Position numbers and translations under genes: made by a program. This document shows, one piece after another, positions 1 through 8,714 of a stretch of 64,000 nt of DNA; position 1 is the first letter of the stretch, and every line of letters begins with the position of its first letter. The stretch is from NCBI GenBank assembly GCA_049275655.1, contig JBASUY010000040.1, forward strand, positions 1 through 64,000. Direction: 5' to 3'. The notes under the pieces are model-generated. The model was given only the letters and a program-made list of their open reading frames with translations, did no database searches and was not told the DNA's origin. This DNA is from Sherwoodlollariibacterium sp049275655 (GTDB lineage: Bacteria > Omnitrophota > Gorgyraeia > Gygaellales > Profunditerraquicolaceae).

Positions 1-61
1 GGTTTAACATGTCAGATTGTCGATCTGAAGATCGCGAGTTCAAATCTCGTCGGGCCCGCCA
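1..61 (+). tRNA. tRNA-Asp (GTC), 5' end cut off by window edge
   Basis: The stretch begins inside the D arm. The anticodon stem TCAGA/TCTGA encloses the loop TTGTCGA, which gives anticodon GTC (Asp). It is followed by a T arm with the TTCAAAT loop and the acceptor strand CGGGCCC, discriminator G and an encoded CCA ending at 61. The 5' acceptor strand lies upstream of the window. Confidence 0.93.
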
Positions 62-62
62 T

Positions 63-101
63 AACAAAAAACGCCGTAAATTAACTTACGGCGTTTTGTT
101 A
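63..101 (+). terminator. Intrinsic terminator after tRNA-Asp
   Basis: A 10-bp stem (70-79 AACGCCGTAA with 86-95 TTACGGCGTT) encloses a 6-nt loop. It is flanked by an A-rich left side and TTTTGTTATTT on the right, so it could work in both directions. It starts right after the tRNA 3' end, as expected for a tRNA transcription stop. Confidence 0.8.
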
Positions 102-103
102 TT

Positions 104-185
104 TAAAAGGGGCGAATTCTTTTATCCTTAGGATACTTCGGGACACTCGCCCCTTTAGGTTGAGGTATATCGTGCCTCACTTTTT
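104..185 (+). other. Hairpin-rich non-coding stretch
   Basis: This is part of the gene-free region 102-324. A perfect 10-bp inverted repeat (106-115 AAAGGGGCGA with 147-156 TCGCCCCTTT) encloses a second small hairpin (TATCC/GGATA, 123-135). It is followed by a third hairpin (161-167 with 173-179, one G-U pair) and then TTTTT at 181-185, which looks like a terminator. I do not recognise an RNA family. It may be a small RNA or only a second terminator. Confidence 0.35.
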
Positions 186-256
186 GCCCGAAATACTAGT
201 AATTCTCCTAAGGCCAGCTAAAGTATAACATCCAACGGATAACAATTCAAGGGTAC

Positions 257-284
257 TTGCAAAAGAAATATTTAGTAGTAAGAT
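257..284 (+). promoter_or_regulatory. Putative promoter for the 325-2596 gene run
   Basis: TTGCAA (257-262), a 16-nt spacer and TAAGAT (279-284) resemble sigma-70 boxes. They lie about 40 nt upstream of the ATG at 325, which is preceded by a strong AAGGAGG ribosome binding site at 315-321. Confidence 0.4.
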
Positions 285-324
285 ATGAATTAAAGAATAG
301 ATGCATAAAAGCTAAGGAGGATTT

Positions 325-645
325 ATGGCTTCCATAGAAGATTTTAGAAAGTTAGAGTTAAAGATCGCTCAAATAAAGGATGTTTCCGATCATCCTAATG
401 CCGATAAGCTTTGGGTCTTAACTTTAGATACCGGCGATAAGTTAAAGCAGGTAGTCGCAGGGATAAAAAATTATTACAATAGAGAAGCCCTTTTAGGAAG
501 ATATGTTGTTTTAGTAGATAATCTTGACCCAGTATTAATAAGAGGGGTAGAGAGCCAGGGCATGATTTTAGCCGGTTCTGATGAATCGGGGGTAGTTATT
601 GTAAGCCCTGAGAGGCCGCTTAAATTAGGCAGTATAGTTAGATGA
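325..645 (+). CDS. tRNA-binding domain protein (MetRS C-terminal / Trbp111-like)
   Basis: This 106-residue protein consists of one OB-fold tRNA-binding domain of the type found at the C terminus of methionyl-tRNA synthetase and in the free-standing proteins Trbp111 and CsaA. The early segment LELKIAQIKDVSDHPNADKL and the later SQGMILAG block are characteristic of the family. It probably binds the tRNA elbow and may act in trans for a MetRS that lacks this domain; no metG is present in the window. A strong AAGGAGG site sits 4 nt before ATG. The gene overlaps the next one by 4 nt (ATGA), so the two are probably translated together. Confidence 0.85.
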   Translation: MASIEDFRKLELKIAQIKDVSDHPNADKLWVLTLDTGDKLKQVVAGIKNYYNREALLGRYVVLVDNLDPVLIRGVESQGMILAGSDESGVVIVSPERPLKLGSIVR

Positions 646-1151
646 TTAAACAATTTGTACCAAGCCAGGCCTGCTTAAAATGCCGTGGTTGCTGCAGGTT
701 TAAAGAAGAGGATTCAGTATGGTCTCCCTGCCTTTTAGATGAAGAGGTATTAAACTTAGCGGGTAAGGAGGGTATTCCGGCGGCGTCTTTATCTTTAGGT
801 AATAGGTTAAAATTAGTCCCTGAGTTAGAGTCAGGGGGGTTTTTATGCCCTTTTTTAGAGGCTAAGAGCAATAAATGCAGGATTTATGATATTCGCCCCT
901 TTGAGTGCCGATTATATCCCTTTCTTTTAAGTATGCGCAACAAGAAAGTCTTACTTACGATAGACTTAAACTGCCCTTACGTAAAAGAGAAGATAAATAC
1001 AGAAGAGTTGAAAGAATATACAAAGTATCTAGTTGAATACTTAAACTCTCCTAAGCAGGTTAAGATGCTTCAAGATAACCCACAAATTCTTACTGCCTAC
1101 GAAGACGTCTTAGCGCTTATAGAATTGGAATCAACAGATGCGGCTGAATAA
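642..1151 (+). CDS. YkgJ-type CxxCxxCC cysteine-cluster protein
   Basis: This is a 169-residue member of the YkgJ/UPF0153 family of putative metal-binding proteins. The N terminus carries C11-x2-C14-x2-C17-C18. Three more cysteines (C69, C79, C89) lie in the conserved block CRIYDIRPFECRLYPF. Together they would form a zinc or Fe-S site; the biochemical function of the family is unsettled. The start overlaps the preceding stop by 4 nt and its end overlaps the next gene by 14 nt, so it is an internal member of a translationally coupled operon. Confidence 0.85.
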   Translation: MIKQFVPSQACLKCRGCCRFKEEDSVWSPCLLDEEVLNLAGKEGIPAASLSLGNRLKLVPELESGGFLCPFLEAKSNKCRIYDIRPFECRLYPFLLSMRNKKVLLTIDLNCPYVKEKINTEELKEYTKYLVEYLNSPKQVKMLQDNPQILTAYEDVLALIELESTDAAE

Positions 1152-2034
1152 AATATCGCTTTGTGATAAGCAGGTATTCGATAAATACCTTTTATTAAAA
1201 AAACATCGGCTCTGTGCGTATTCTTTCTCTAATATTTATATTTGGCGGAAACTATTTTCAATAAGTTGGGCTATTATAAACGATAGCCTTTGTGTATTTT
1301 TTAAAGACAAGATAGGAGTGTTCTTATACCTGCCTCCCTTATCTAAGGAGGCAAGCTCTGATACTATCCGTTCTCTCTTTGATATCTTAGCAAAATTAAA
1401 TAAAAATCCGTCCTTTGCGCATATAGATAATGTAGAGGAAGAAGAAGTATCGTTTTACCGCGCCTTAGGATACGATTCTTCTTTACCGTCACGCGAATAT
1501 ATATTTATCCGGAGGGATTTAGAAGAGCTTAAGGGGAAGAGGTTTAAATCTAAGCGCGCAAGCTACAACTACTTTGTTAAAAACTTTAAATATACGTGCC
1601 AGCCGATATCATTAAAAGATCGCGTAGAATGTTTAAGCCTTTATTATCTTTGGGCAGGGCAACGCAAGGCGCTTAGTAAGGATAGTTTTTATTGTGGGAT
1701 GCTCGATGATAGCGGAGTTATTTTAAAAGAGGCCTTTAATCAATATTCCCTATTAGGTTTTGAGGGCATTTTAGTTAGGGTAAAGGGCAAAGTTAAGGCG
1801 TTTACTTTTGGTTTTAAGCTAAATGAAGAGACCTTCTGTATTCTATACGAAATAACAGATTTAACCTGTAAAGGATTAGCCCAGTTTATATTCGCGGAGT
1901 TTTGTTCTCAGTTAAAGCCGTATACTTTTATTAATATTATGGATGATTCGGGTTTGGATAATTTAAGGAGAGTAAAATTATCTTATTACCCGCAGAGTTT
2001 ACTCTCTGCTTATTCTATTAGAAGATATGATTAG
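1138..2034 (+). CDS. DUF2156 protein (phosphatidylglycerol lysyltransferase C-terminal-like)
   Basis: This 298-residue protein has the two-GNAT-like fold of DUF2156. The family includes the catalytic C-terminal domain of MprF, which transfers aminoacyl groups from tRNA to lipids. The N-terminal region around SFSNIYIWRKLF and the basic KRFKSKRASYNYF segment fit the family. No membrane segments are evident, so it lacks the MprF flippase domain. The true acceptor is unknown; aminoacyl transfer is an inference. It overlaps the YkgJ-type gene upstream and the exonuclease gene downstream. Confidence 0.75.
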   Translation: MRLNKISLCDKQVFDKYLLLKKHRLCAYSFSNIYIWRKLFSISWAIINDSLCVFFKDKIGVFLYLPPLSKEASSDTIRSLFDILAKLNKNPSFAHIDNVEEEEVSFYRALGYDSSLPSREYIFIRRDLEELKGKRFKSKRASYNYFVKNFKYTCQPISLKDRVECLSLYYLWAGQRKALSKDSFYCGMLDDSGVILKEAFNQYSLLGFEGILVRVKGKVKAFTFGFKLNEETFCILYEITDLTCKGLAQFIFAEFCSQLKPYTFINIMDDSGLDNLRRVKLSYYPQSLLSAYSIRRYD

Positions 2035-2596
2035 GGGTGCCGGAGGAGTAGAGTTTACTATCTTTGACACGGAAACTACGGGATTAAGCATAAGAAGAGG
2101 AGACAGGATCATAGAGATAGCTGCGGTTAGGTTTAAGGGGAAAGAAGATATTTCTTATTTTGAGAGCCTAATTAACCCCGGTTGCAGCGTATCTTTAGAG
2201 GCGTATAATATTAATAAAATTAGCGCAGGTATGCTCTTGTCTGCGCCTAAGCCAAGGGAGGTTATAGTAAAGTTTATGGATTTTATCCGGGGTAGTTGCC
2301 TTTGTTCTTATAATATTGCTTTTGATATCGGTTTTTTGAATAATGAATTAAAGCTTCTGGGTTTAAGCCGATTAAGCAAGGTTTTTGTAGTGGATATACT
2401 AAAATTAGCCCGGCAGGCTATCCCCGGTTTAGATTCGTATGCTTTACAATCTGTGGCTAAGAGCTTAGGGGTAAAAGGCAACCAGAAGCACCGCGCGTTT
2501 TCGGATGTGCTTATGGCACAAAAGGTATTTTATATTTTAAGGGATATGCTTGAAAGACGTTTTGGCTGTCGGCTTAAATTAGAAAAATATTATTGA
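2027..2596 (+). CDS. DEDDh 3'-5' exonuclease, DnaQ/PolC-epsilon-like
   Basis: This 189-residue protein has the three exonuclease motifs of the DNA polymerase III epsilon superfamily: ExoI FDTETTG (D14, E16), ExoII around D100 (SYNIAFDIGFLNNEL) and ExoIII with H155 and D160 (HRAFSD). All four metal-binding acidic residues and the catalytic histidine are present, so it should be active. It could serve as a proofreading subunit or a separate DNA/RNA trimming nuclease. It overlaps the previous gene by 8 nt, and the first few residues before VEFTIFDTE may not be real. Confidence 0.88.
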   Translation: MIRGAGGVEFTIFDTETTGLSIRRGDRIIEIAAVRFKGKEDISYFESLINPGCSVSLEAYNINKISAGMLLSAPKPREVIVKFMDFIRGSCLCSYNIAFDIGFLNNELKLLGLSRLSKVFVVDILKLARQAIPGLDSYALQSVAKSLGVKGNQKHRAFSDVLMAQKVFYILRDMLERRFGCRLKLEKYY

Positions 2597-2626
2597 GAGT
2601 TAACCCATGGGAGTAAAATAGCTGTT

Positions 2627-4999
2627 ATGGTATTATTTATAAGGGGTTTTAAAGTTTTATTTTTCTCGTCGTTGATTCTTATTTTATCTGCCAAGCTTTC
2701 TTTTAGCAAGCATACCCCGCAAGAATTGTGCCAAATCTCAGAAGAGTATTATAATAGGGCAGTAGCATCCTATAGGCAAGAGATTAAAGAATCTAAAAAT
2801 CCCTCAGGGCTTTATTTTGAGTTGGGTAAGCTTCATTTTAGCCGCGGTGAATATGGATTATCTTTGGAAAACTTTCAAAAATCTACGCACCCGCTTGCTA
2901 AGAAGTATTCAGCTTTATCTTTTTACCATATGAATGATTTTGCCGATGCCCTGGAGATCTTTAATAAGATAGAGATTAAAGATGACGAGTCTTATTATTA
3001 TTTGGCTTTAACCTGTGAACGCCTTAACCTTTTTGACCAGGCGCTTAAGGCTTACAGAAAGATACAGAGCAGAGAATTTAAGGATTTAGCCGCAAACCGT
3101 ATAGATAATATTGAAAAAGAAAAGTCTACCGCCAATATTAAAACCGAGGATCCTGATCTTGCTAAAATTATCTTTAGCCCTAAAGATAGCCAAGCCTACC
3201 CGCAGGCAGGGGCGCTCATACTTTCAGCCAAGGAGAGCGTTGAGATAACAGAAGAGGGTACCTTAGAGACCGATATTCACTATGTGATTAAAATATTAAA
3301 CGAGCGCGGCAAGGAGGGGTTTGCAGAGTCTTTGTTTGAGTATGACTCAACATTTGAAAAAGTGGAGCTTATTTTTGCCAGGACCATAAGGCCTGATGGA
3401 AGTATTGTGTATGTAGGTTCAAAACATATACGCGATGTATCTAAATATGTAAACTTCCCTTTATACAGCAACGCCCGGTTATTTATTATTTCTTTTCCGG
3501 AGGTAACCCTTGGCTCTATCTTAGAGTATAGAATAAGGGTTAAGCGCAGCCAGTTAGTAAACAAAAAAGATTTTTTCTTAAGTTACCCTTTAAAAGGCTA
3601 CGAGCCGGTTATCTCTTCTGAATTTAGGCTTATCTTTCCTAAAGATAAGGATATAAGGCTTAAGTTTATTAATATGGAATATAATGATTTTGGTTTTACA
3701 GTAAACCCGCTAAGAGAGGAAAAAGGAAAGAAAGTTTCTTATCTTTGGAGGACAAGAGGGATCCCTCAGATTATACCTGAGGTGAATATGCCTCCGGAAC
3801 CGGAGATAAATCCTACGATACTCATCTCTACTTTTGCGGACTGGCGTAGCGTATATGAATGGTGGCAGGGATTAGTTGAAGATAAGATCAAACCCGATAT
3901 TCATATAAAGAATAAAGTGCGGCAGCTTATAAGAAAGATGCGCTCGAATGAAGAGAAGGCAAGGGCTATATATAACTTTTGTGCTAAAGATATACGTTAT
4001 GTAGCAGTAGAATACGGTCAAGCAGGTTATGAGCCGCATGCAGCAGCGGATATTTTCAAAAATAAATACGGCGACTGTAAAGATCAGTCAGTGCTTTTAG
4101 TAACTATGTTAAGGGAGGCGGGGTTAAACGCCTTTCCTGTACTTGTATCTACTAAGGGTTACTATAATATGCGAGAAGATTTTCCTTCAGGTATTTTTGA
4201 CCATTGCATTGTTGTTTTATATCTTAAAGGGCGGATGATATTTCTTGACCCTACTGCTGAAACTTGTTCTTTTGGAGATATTCCTTTTGATGATCAAGGC
4301 CGGAAGGTTATGATTTTTGGGGAGGAGGAATACTTTATTGAAGATGTCCCCGTTAAACCACCGGAGTTTAATTTAATTAAACAGGAGATTAGGATTAATA
4401 TCAATAAGGATGAATCTCTTTACGGAGAGAAGATAAATTTGACTAGAGGTGTTTATGACCAAGGGCAGAGGTCGTGGCTTCTTTATACACAACCTGAGTT
4501 GATAAAGGATACGTTAAAAAGCGTTATTCAAGACATTTCAATAGGAGGTAAATTAGAGGGCTATAGTATTAAAAATTTGGCAACCTTAGATTTTCCGGTT
4601 ATCTTAAAGTATAGTTTTTCCGGGCCGGAATATTTTATCTATGCCGGAAAATTGAGAATTATGCCGCAGTTAGCATCTGTAGATACTTTTTTGGTTGTTA
4701 AGGAGAGCCGTAAATATCCGGTTGATTTAGGTTTTTTTAGTAGAAAAGAATTTTACTTAGAGGTTGCCCTGCCGGATAATCTTATGATAAAATATCTTCC
4801 GGAGAAGGTATCTTATGATACCCCATGGTTTAGCTTCATTCAGGAATATATGCTTAAAGGCAACAAAATTTTACTTAAGCAGATTAGATTTGATAAGAAG
4901 GATAGGGTAACTCAGGATGAATATGCTGATTTTAAAAAGGCGATTGAAGGGTTAGCCTTGTCTTTAAAGCAGAGGGTAGTTTTAGAAAAGGTAGATTAA
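2627..4999 (+). CDS. Secreted TPR-DUF3857-transglutaminase-like protein
   Basis: This 790-residue protein has an N-terminal signal peptide (hydrophobic core about residues 8-25). TPR-like repeats follow (about 30-165), then a DUF3857 domain and a transglutaminase-like domain with a complete apparent triad C484 (KYGDCKDQ), H526 (FDHC) and D541 (FLDPT). A beta-rich C-terminal region ends the protein. Proteins of this layout are periplasmic or outer-membrane associated; their substrate is unknown. The next gene starts 1 nt after the stop, so the two envelope proteins are cotranscribed. Confidence 0.87.
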   Translation: MVLFIRGFKVLFFSSLILILSAKLSFSKHTPQELCQISEEYYNRAVASYRQEIKESKNPSGLYFELGKLHFSRGEYGLSLENFQKSTHPLAKKYSALSFYHMNDFADALEIFNKIEIKDDESYYYLALTCERLNLFDQALKAYRKIQSREFKDLAANRIDNIEKEKSTANIKTEDPDLAKIIFSPKDSQAYPQAGALILSAKESVEITEEGTLETDIHYVIKILNERGKEGFAESLFEYDSTFEKVELIFARTIRPDGSIVYVGSKHIRDVSKYVNFPLYSNARLFIISFPEVTLGSILEYRIRVKRSQLVNKKDFFLSYPLKGYEPVISSEFRLIFPKDKDIRLKFINMEYNDFGFTVNPLREEKGKKVSYLWRTRGIPQIIPEVNMPPEPEINPTILISTFADWRSVYEWWQGLVEDKIKPDIHIKNKVRQLIRKMRSNEEKARAIYNFCAKDIRYVAVEYGQAGYEPHAAADIFKNKYGDCKDQSVLLVTMLREAGLNAFPVLVSTKGYYNMREDFPSGIFDHCIVVLYLKGRMIFLDPTAETCSFGDIPFDDQGRKVMIFGEEEYFIEDVPVKPPEFNLIKQEIRININKDESLYGEKINLTRGVYDQGQRSWLLYTQPELIKDTLKSVIQDISIGGKLEGYSIKNLATLDFPVILKYSFSGPEYFIYAGKLRIMPQLASVDTFLVVKESRKYPVDLGFFSRKEFYLEVALPDNLMIKYLPEKVSYDTPWFSFIQEYMLKGNKILLKQIRFDKKDRVTQDEYADFKKAIEGLALSLKQRVVLEKVD

Positions 5000-5000
5000 T

Positions 5001-6953
5001 ATGGCAAAAGACGAATATTTAAATAAGGAACAGCGTAAATATTTACGTTTGGATACGGTTTTACCGGTTCAGATACGCTTAGAGAGTTTAGACGGTAGTA
5101 AGTTTTTATCAGGCTGGATACAGGGTTTTACTAGTAATTTAAGCCGAGGAGGTATTTGCCTTAGCATCAATAATCTTGAAGCATCCTTAATTGAGGTTGT
5201 TGAAAATCATAAGGCACGTATATCTTTAGCAATAGAGATTCCTTCTTTTAAAAAGCCTATAAGTGCTCGGGGGAGGATAGTTTGGGTAAAAAAGTACCTT
5301 GGTTTACCGGATAAATGCCTTATCGGCATTAGTTACGAGGATATTAATCCTGCCCATAATAGGATAATCATGCGTTATGCTTGGGCCAGGAAGGCCTTAA
5401 TCCCCTTGGCTTTAGGGGTGGTGGCTTTTTTATCTTTATTTGTCGTAGCTAATAGCCTAATTAATATTAAGCTTACGCAGGGGAATAAGGCTTTAGTTTT
5501 GCAATTATCTAAAGTTATAGAAGAATCAGGGTTAATAAAAAGCGATATAGCTAAAATAAGTAGAGAGAAAGAAGAGCTCGCCGTAAGAATGCAAGAGCTA
5601 GAGTTGCGTATTACAAAGGCATCCGCGCAAAGGTCAAAGCTTGAAGAGCAGGTTAAGGCAATCCCCGAAGAGTACGCCCAAAAAGTGGAAGGCCTCAATA
5701 AACTTATTTTTAACCTTACTGAAGAGAGAAACGCCTTAAAAGAGCAGCTATCTTTAGCCGGCAAAAGAGAGGATATAGCTACAGAAGAGCTTGCGCGCTT
5801 AGATAAAAAGAGGGTTAATTTAGAAAAGGCAAACGCAGATAAGATGTATCAATGGATTAAGGTGCACCAGAACCCCCGCACAGGGTTAGTGATGAGCTTT
5901 GAAGGAGATAAAGATGTTAGGGGTTGGGCATTAATATATGACCAGTCTTTAGCAGCTCAGGTGTATATGCATTATTCAGATTTTCTTAATGTGCATAAAA
6001 TATTTGATTTCTTTCTTAAGCGCGCCAAAAAAAAAGACGGGTTATTCTTTAACGGGTATTACTTTGAAGATGGAGAACCTGTTGAATATATAGTGCACAG
6101 CGGGCCTAATATATGGTTAGGTATTGCTATTTTGCAATATACTTATAAGACCTCGGATAAAAAATATTTAAAAATAGCCGAAGATATAGCCCAAAGTATA
6201 ATTCAATTACAAAACCAAGATAAAGAAGGCGGGATTCGCGGAGGGCCTTCTGTAGAATGGTTTGCTACAGAACATAATCTTGATGCCTATGCCTTTTTTA
6301 ACATGCTTTATATAGTTACCGGTAATAAAAAGTATATGGAATCTGCGAATAGGGTTTTAAAATGGTTAGTGGATAACTCCTATGATAGGTCAGGCCAGCC
6401 TATTAAGCGTGGCAAAGGCGATTCTACTATAGCTACGGATACCTATTCCTGGTCAATTGCAGCTATTGGGCCATCTAAGCTTGAAAAGTTAGGGATGAAC
6501 CCGGATAGGATTATGGAGTTTGCCGAGGATAACTGTTCAGTAGTAGTAGAGTATATTCGCCCTGAAGGAAAGAGTATTAAGATTAAGGGGTTTGATTTCG
6601 CCCCTGAAAGGCACGTTGCCCGCGGAGGGGTGGTTTCTTCCGAATGGACAGCCCAAATGGTGGTTGCTTTTAAGATTATGGAAGACTTTTATCTAAAAAA
6701 GGGGATATCTGCAAAAGCAAGGGAGTATAAATTAAAAGCGGACGAATACCTCTTTTCTTTGGGGAATATGGTTATCTCAAGCCCATCTCCTACAGGGCAG
6801 GGAGAGAGTTGTTTGCCTTATGCAACGCAGGATTTTGTTGACACAGGGCACGGATGGTTTACCCCTAAAGGAAAATCCACCGGTTCGCTTGCTGGGACTG
6901 CCTATACTATTTTTGCGTATTATAATTACAACCCGTTAGAGTTTAAGGATTGA
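5001..6953 (+). CDS. PilZ - transmembrane - coiled coil - alpha/alpha-toroid glycosidase-like fusion
   Basis: The 650-residue protein begins with a PilZ domain that has both c-di-GMP signatures, RxxxR (R12, R16) and NxSxxG (N46, S48, G51). One transmembrane segment follows (about 131-153), then a coiled coil (about 165-285). The last 360 residues repeat helical, W/Y-rich blocks such as GWALIYDQSL and NIWLGIAILQY, as in six-hairpin (alpha/alpha)6 glycosidases or epimerases. The PilZ domain would be cytoplasmic and the toroid outside, so the second messenger could control an exopolysaccharide-active domain across the membrane. The toroid assignment is by fold-like pattern only. Confidence 0.72.
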   Translation: MAKDEYLNKEQRKYLRLDTVLPVQIRLESLDGSKFLSGWIQGFTSNLSRGGICLSINNLEASLIEVVENHKARISLAIEIPSFKKPISARGRIVWVKKYLGLPDKCLIGISYEDINPAHNRIIMRYAWARKALIPLALGVVAFLSLFVVANSLINIKLTQGNKALVLQLSKVIEESGLIKSDIAKISREKEELAVRMQELELRITKASAQRSKLEEQVKAIPEEYAQKVEGLNKLIFNLTEERNALKEQLSLAGKREDIATEELARLDKKRVNLEKANADKMYQWIKVHQNPRTGLVMSFEGDKDVRGWALIYDQSLAAQVYMHYSDFLNVHKIFDFFLKRAKKKDGLFFNGYYFEDGEPVEYIVHSGPNIWLGIAILQYTYKTSDKKYLKIAEDIAQSIIQLQNQDKEGGIRGGPSVEWFATEHNLDAYAFFNMLYIVTGNKKYMESANRVLKWLVDNSYDRSGQPIKRGKGDSTIATDTYSWSIAAIGPSKLEKLGMNPDRIMEFAEDNCSVVVEYIRPEGKSIKIKGFDFAPERHVARGGVVSSEWTAQMVVAFKIMEDFYLKKGISAKAREYKLKADEYLFSLGNMVISSPSPTGQGESCLPYATQDFVDTGHGWFTPKGKSTGSLAGTAYTIFAYYNYNPLEFKD

Positions 6954-7600
6954 AGGATAGATTAGAATTAATTTATCGCAGGCTTTATTCTTATTTTGGG
7001 GCTCAAGACTGGTGGCCGGCTTCAAATAGCTTTGAGGTAATTGTCGGAGCGATATTAACCCAAAATACAAGCTGGCAGAATGTAGAAAAGGCGATAGATA
7101 AAATTAAAGCTAATGGGCCTATTTTGCCTAAAAGGCTTTACAGCCTGCCGGAAAAAAAATTAGCCGGATTAATTAAAAGCGCGGGGTATTACAACCTAAA
7201 AGCCAAACGTTTAAGGAATTTTTTAAGTTTTTTTCTTCGCTCTTACAACGGCAGCATAAAGAAAATGTCTTTAACCAGTTTAGGGAAGTTGCGGGAAGAG
7301 TTGCTGAGCGTAAATGGCATCGGCCCTGAGACAGCAGATTCTATACTCCTCTATGCCTTTAATAGGCCTATCTTTGTAATTGATGCCTATACTAAGAGGA
7401 TACTCCTTAGGCATAAGATTATCAGGGAAGACTTTAATTATTGCGCAATACAAAATATTTTTATGAAGCACTTAAAGAGAGACGCAAAGTTATTTAATGA
7501 ATACCACGCGCTTTTAGTAAGGTTAGGCAAGGAGTTTTGTTTAAAGAAGAAGCCAAGGTGTCAAATTTGTCCTCTTAAATGCAATGATCAATTATCATAG
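6950..7600 (+). CDS. EndoIII-like HhH-GPD DNA glycosylase with 4Fe-4S cluster, probably monofunctional
   Basis: This 216-residue base-excision-repair enzyme has the helix-hairpin-helix VNGIGPETADSILLYA followed by the catalytic aspartate D145 (FVIDAYTKR). The lyase lysine of endonuclease III (LPGVGRKTA) is replaced by E127, as in MagIII-type 3-methyladenine glycosylases. It therefore probably removes damaged bases without cutting the strand. Four cysteines at 197, 204, 207 and 211 would hold a 4Fe-4S cluster with an unusually short last spacing (x3 instead of x5). It starts with TTG, overlapping the preceding stop by 4 nt. Confidence 0.85.
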   Translation: MKDRLELIYRRLYSYFGAQDWWPASNSFEVIVGAILTQNTSWQNVEKAIDKIKANGPILPKRLYSLPEKKLAGLIKSAGYYNLKAKRLRNFLSFFLRSYNGSIKKMSLTSLGKLREELLSVNGIGPETADSILLYAFNRPIFVIDAYTKRILLRHKIIREDFNYCAIQNIFMKHLKRDAKLFNEYHALLVRLGKEFCLKKKPRCQICPLKCNDQLS

Positions 7601-8705
7601 TTTAGTAAAGCTTACACAAAGATTAATCCGTATTGATTCGCAGAATCCTCCCGGGGATGAGAGTAGGATAGCGTTGTATGTAGGCAGTTATCTTAAAAAT
7701 CTTGGCCTTAAGGTAAAGATTTATGAATTTAGGCCTAAGCGTTCAAATGTAATAGCGTTTTTGAGAGGTAAGGGGAAGAAGAGCCTTATCGTCTCCCCGC
7801 ATTTAGATACTGTGCCTTCTGGGAATAACTGGAGCTTAGACCCTTTTTCTGCCAAGATAGTTAAAGGTAAAATTTATGGATTAGGAGCTACGGACTGTAA
7901 ATGTAATTTAGCATCCCTTATGGTTGCTATAAAGAGCATAGTTGAAGAGGGCAGCCTTTTACCGTATAATCTTATTTTTGCTGCTACGGCAGACGAGGAG
8001 TCAGGTTCTACCTTAGGCTTAAGGCCGCTCCTTAAAAAAGGTATCTTAAGAGCCGATGAAGCGTTGGTCTTAGATGCTGATGATTTTGAAATCATAGTTG
8101 CGCAAAAAGGGTTAATGCATCTTAAGGTTAAAGTTAGAGGTAAAAAAGCGCACGGGGCTTATCCTGATTTAGGGGTTAATGCCATAGAAGCTTCGGCTCG
8201 GGTAATCGCCGATATAAAAAAATTAAATATTAATTTCAAAAAAAGTAGCTATTTAAAGCCTCCTACGGTTAATACCGGTACCATAAAAGGAGGAGATAAG
8301 GTTAATGTAGTTGCTGATTGGTGTGAATTTGAGCTGGATTTTCGTTTTCTTCCCGGGATGCACCATAAACGCCTACTTTTTAGATTAAGAGAGTTATTGA
8401 AAAAATACGCGCGTTCTTTTAAAATAGAAATTATGGGAGTACAAAACCCGTATATTATTTCGGAAGAGCATCCTTTGGTATGCCATTTGAAAAAAACATT
8501 TTTACATTTTAAAATTAAGCCAAAGGTTAAAGGCTCTGAGGGGGCAACGGTAATAACATTTTTTAAAGAGGAAGGAATCCCGGCGGTTGCCACGGGATTT
8601 GGGGTTTCATCCTGCGCGCATACTATGGATGAGTATGTTAAGATAGCAAACCTTTATAAGGGCGCAAGGGCAGTAGAGTATTTTTTAAAAACATATAAAT
8701 TTTAG
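7584..8705 (+). CDS. M20-family metallopeptidase/deacylase (ArgE/DapE-like)
   Basis: This 373-residue protein has the dinuclear-metal motifs of the M20 family: SPHLDTVPSG (H73, D75), GATDCKCNLA (bridging D104) and ADEESGS (catalytic E138, metal ligand E139). The C-terminal histidine lies in CAHTMDEYV. Family members hydrolyse N-acyl bonds, such as acetylornithine, succinyl-diaminopimelate or small peptides. The exact substrate cannot be told from sequence. The start lies 17 nt inside the glycosylase gene. Confidence 0.87.
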   Translation: MINYHSLVKLTQRLIRIDSQNPPGDESRIALYVGSYLKNLGLKVKIYEFRPKRSNVIAFLRGKGKKSLIVSPHLDTVPSGNNWSLDPFSAKIVKGKIYGLGATDCKCNLASLMVAIKSIVEEGSLLPYNLIFAATADEESGSTLGLRPLLKKGILRADEALVLDADDFEIIVAQKGLMHLKVKVRGKKAHGAYPDLGVNAIEASARVIADIKKLNINFKKSSYLKPPTVNTGTIKGGDKVNVVADWCEFELDFRFLPGMHHKRLLFRLRELLKKYARSFKIEIMGVQNPYIISEEHPLVCHLKKTFLHFKIKPKVKGSEGATVITFFKEEGIPAVATGFGVSSCAHTMDEYVKIANLYKGARAVEYFLKTYKF

Positions 8706-8714
8706 AGGTATAAT

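Noticed and set aside
1..324. Integration site of a mobile island next to tRNA-Asp
   Set aside because: No integrase, no repeat of the tRNA 3' end and no change in gene style downstream.
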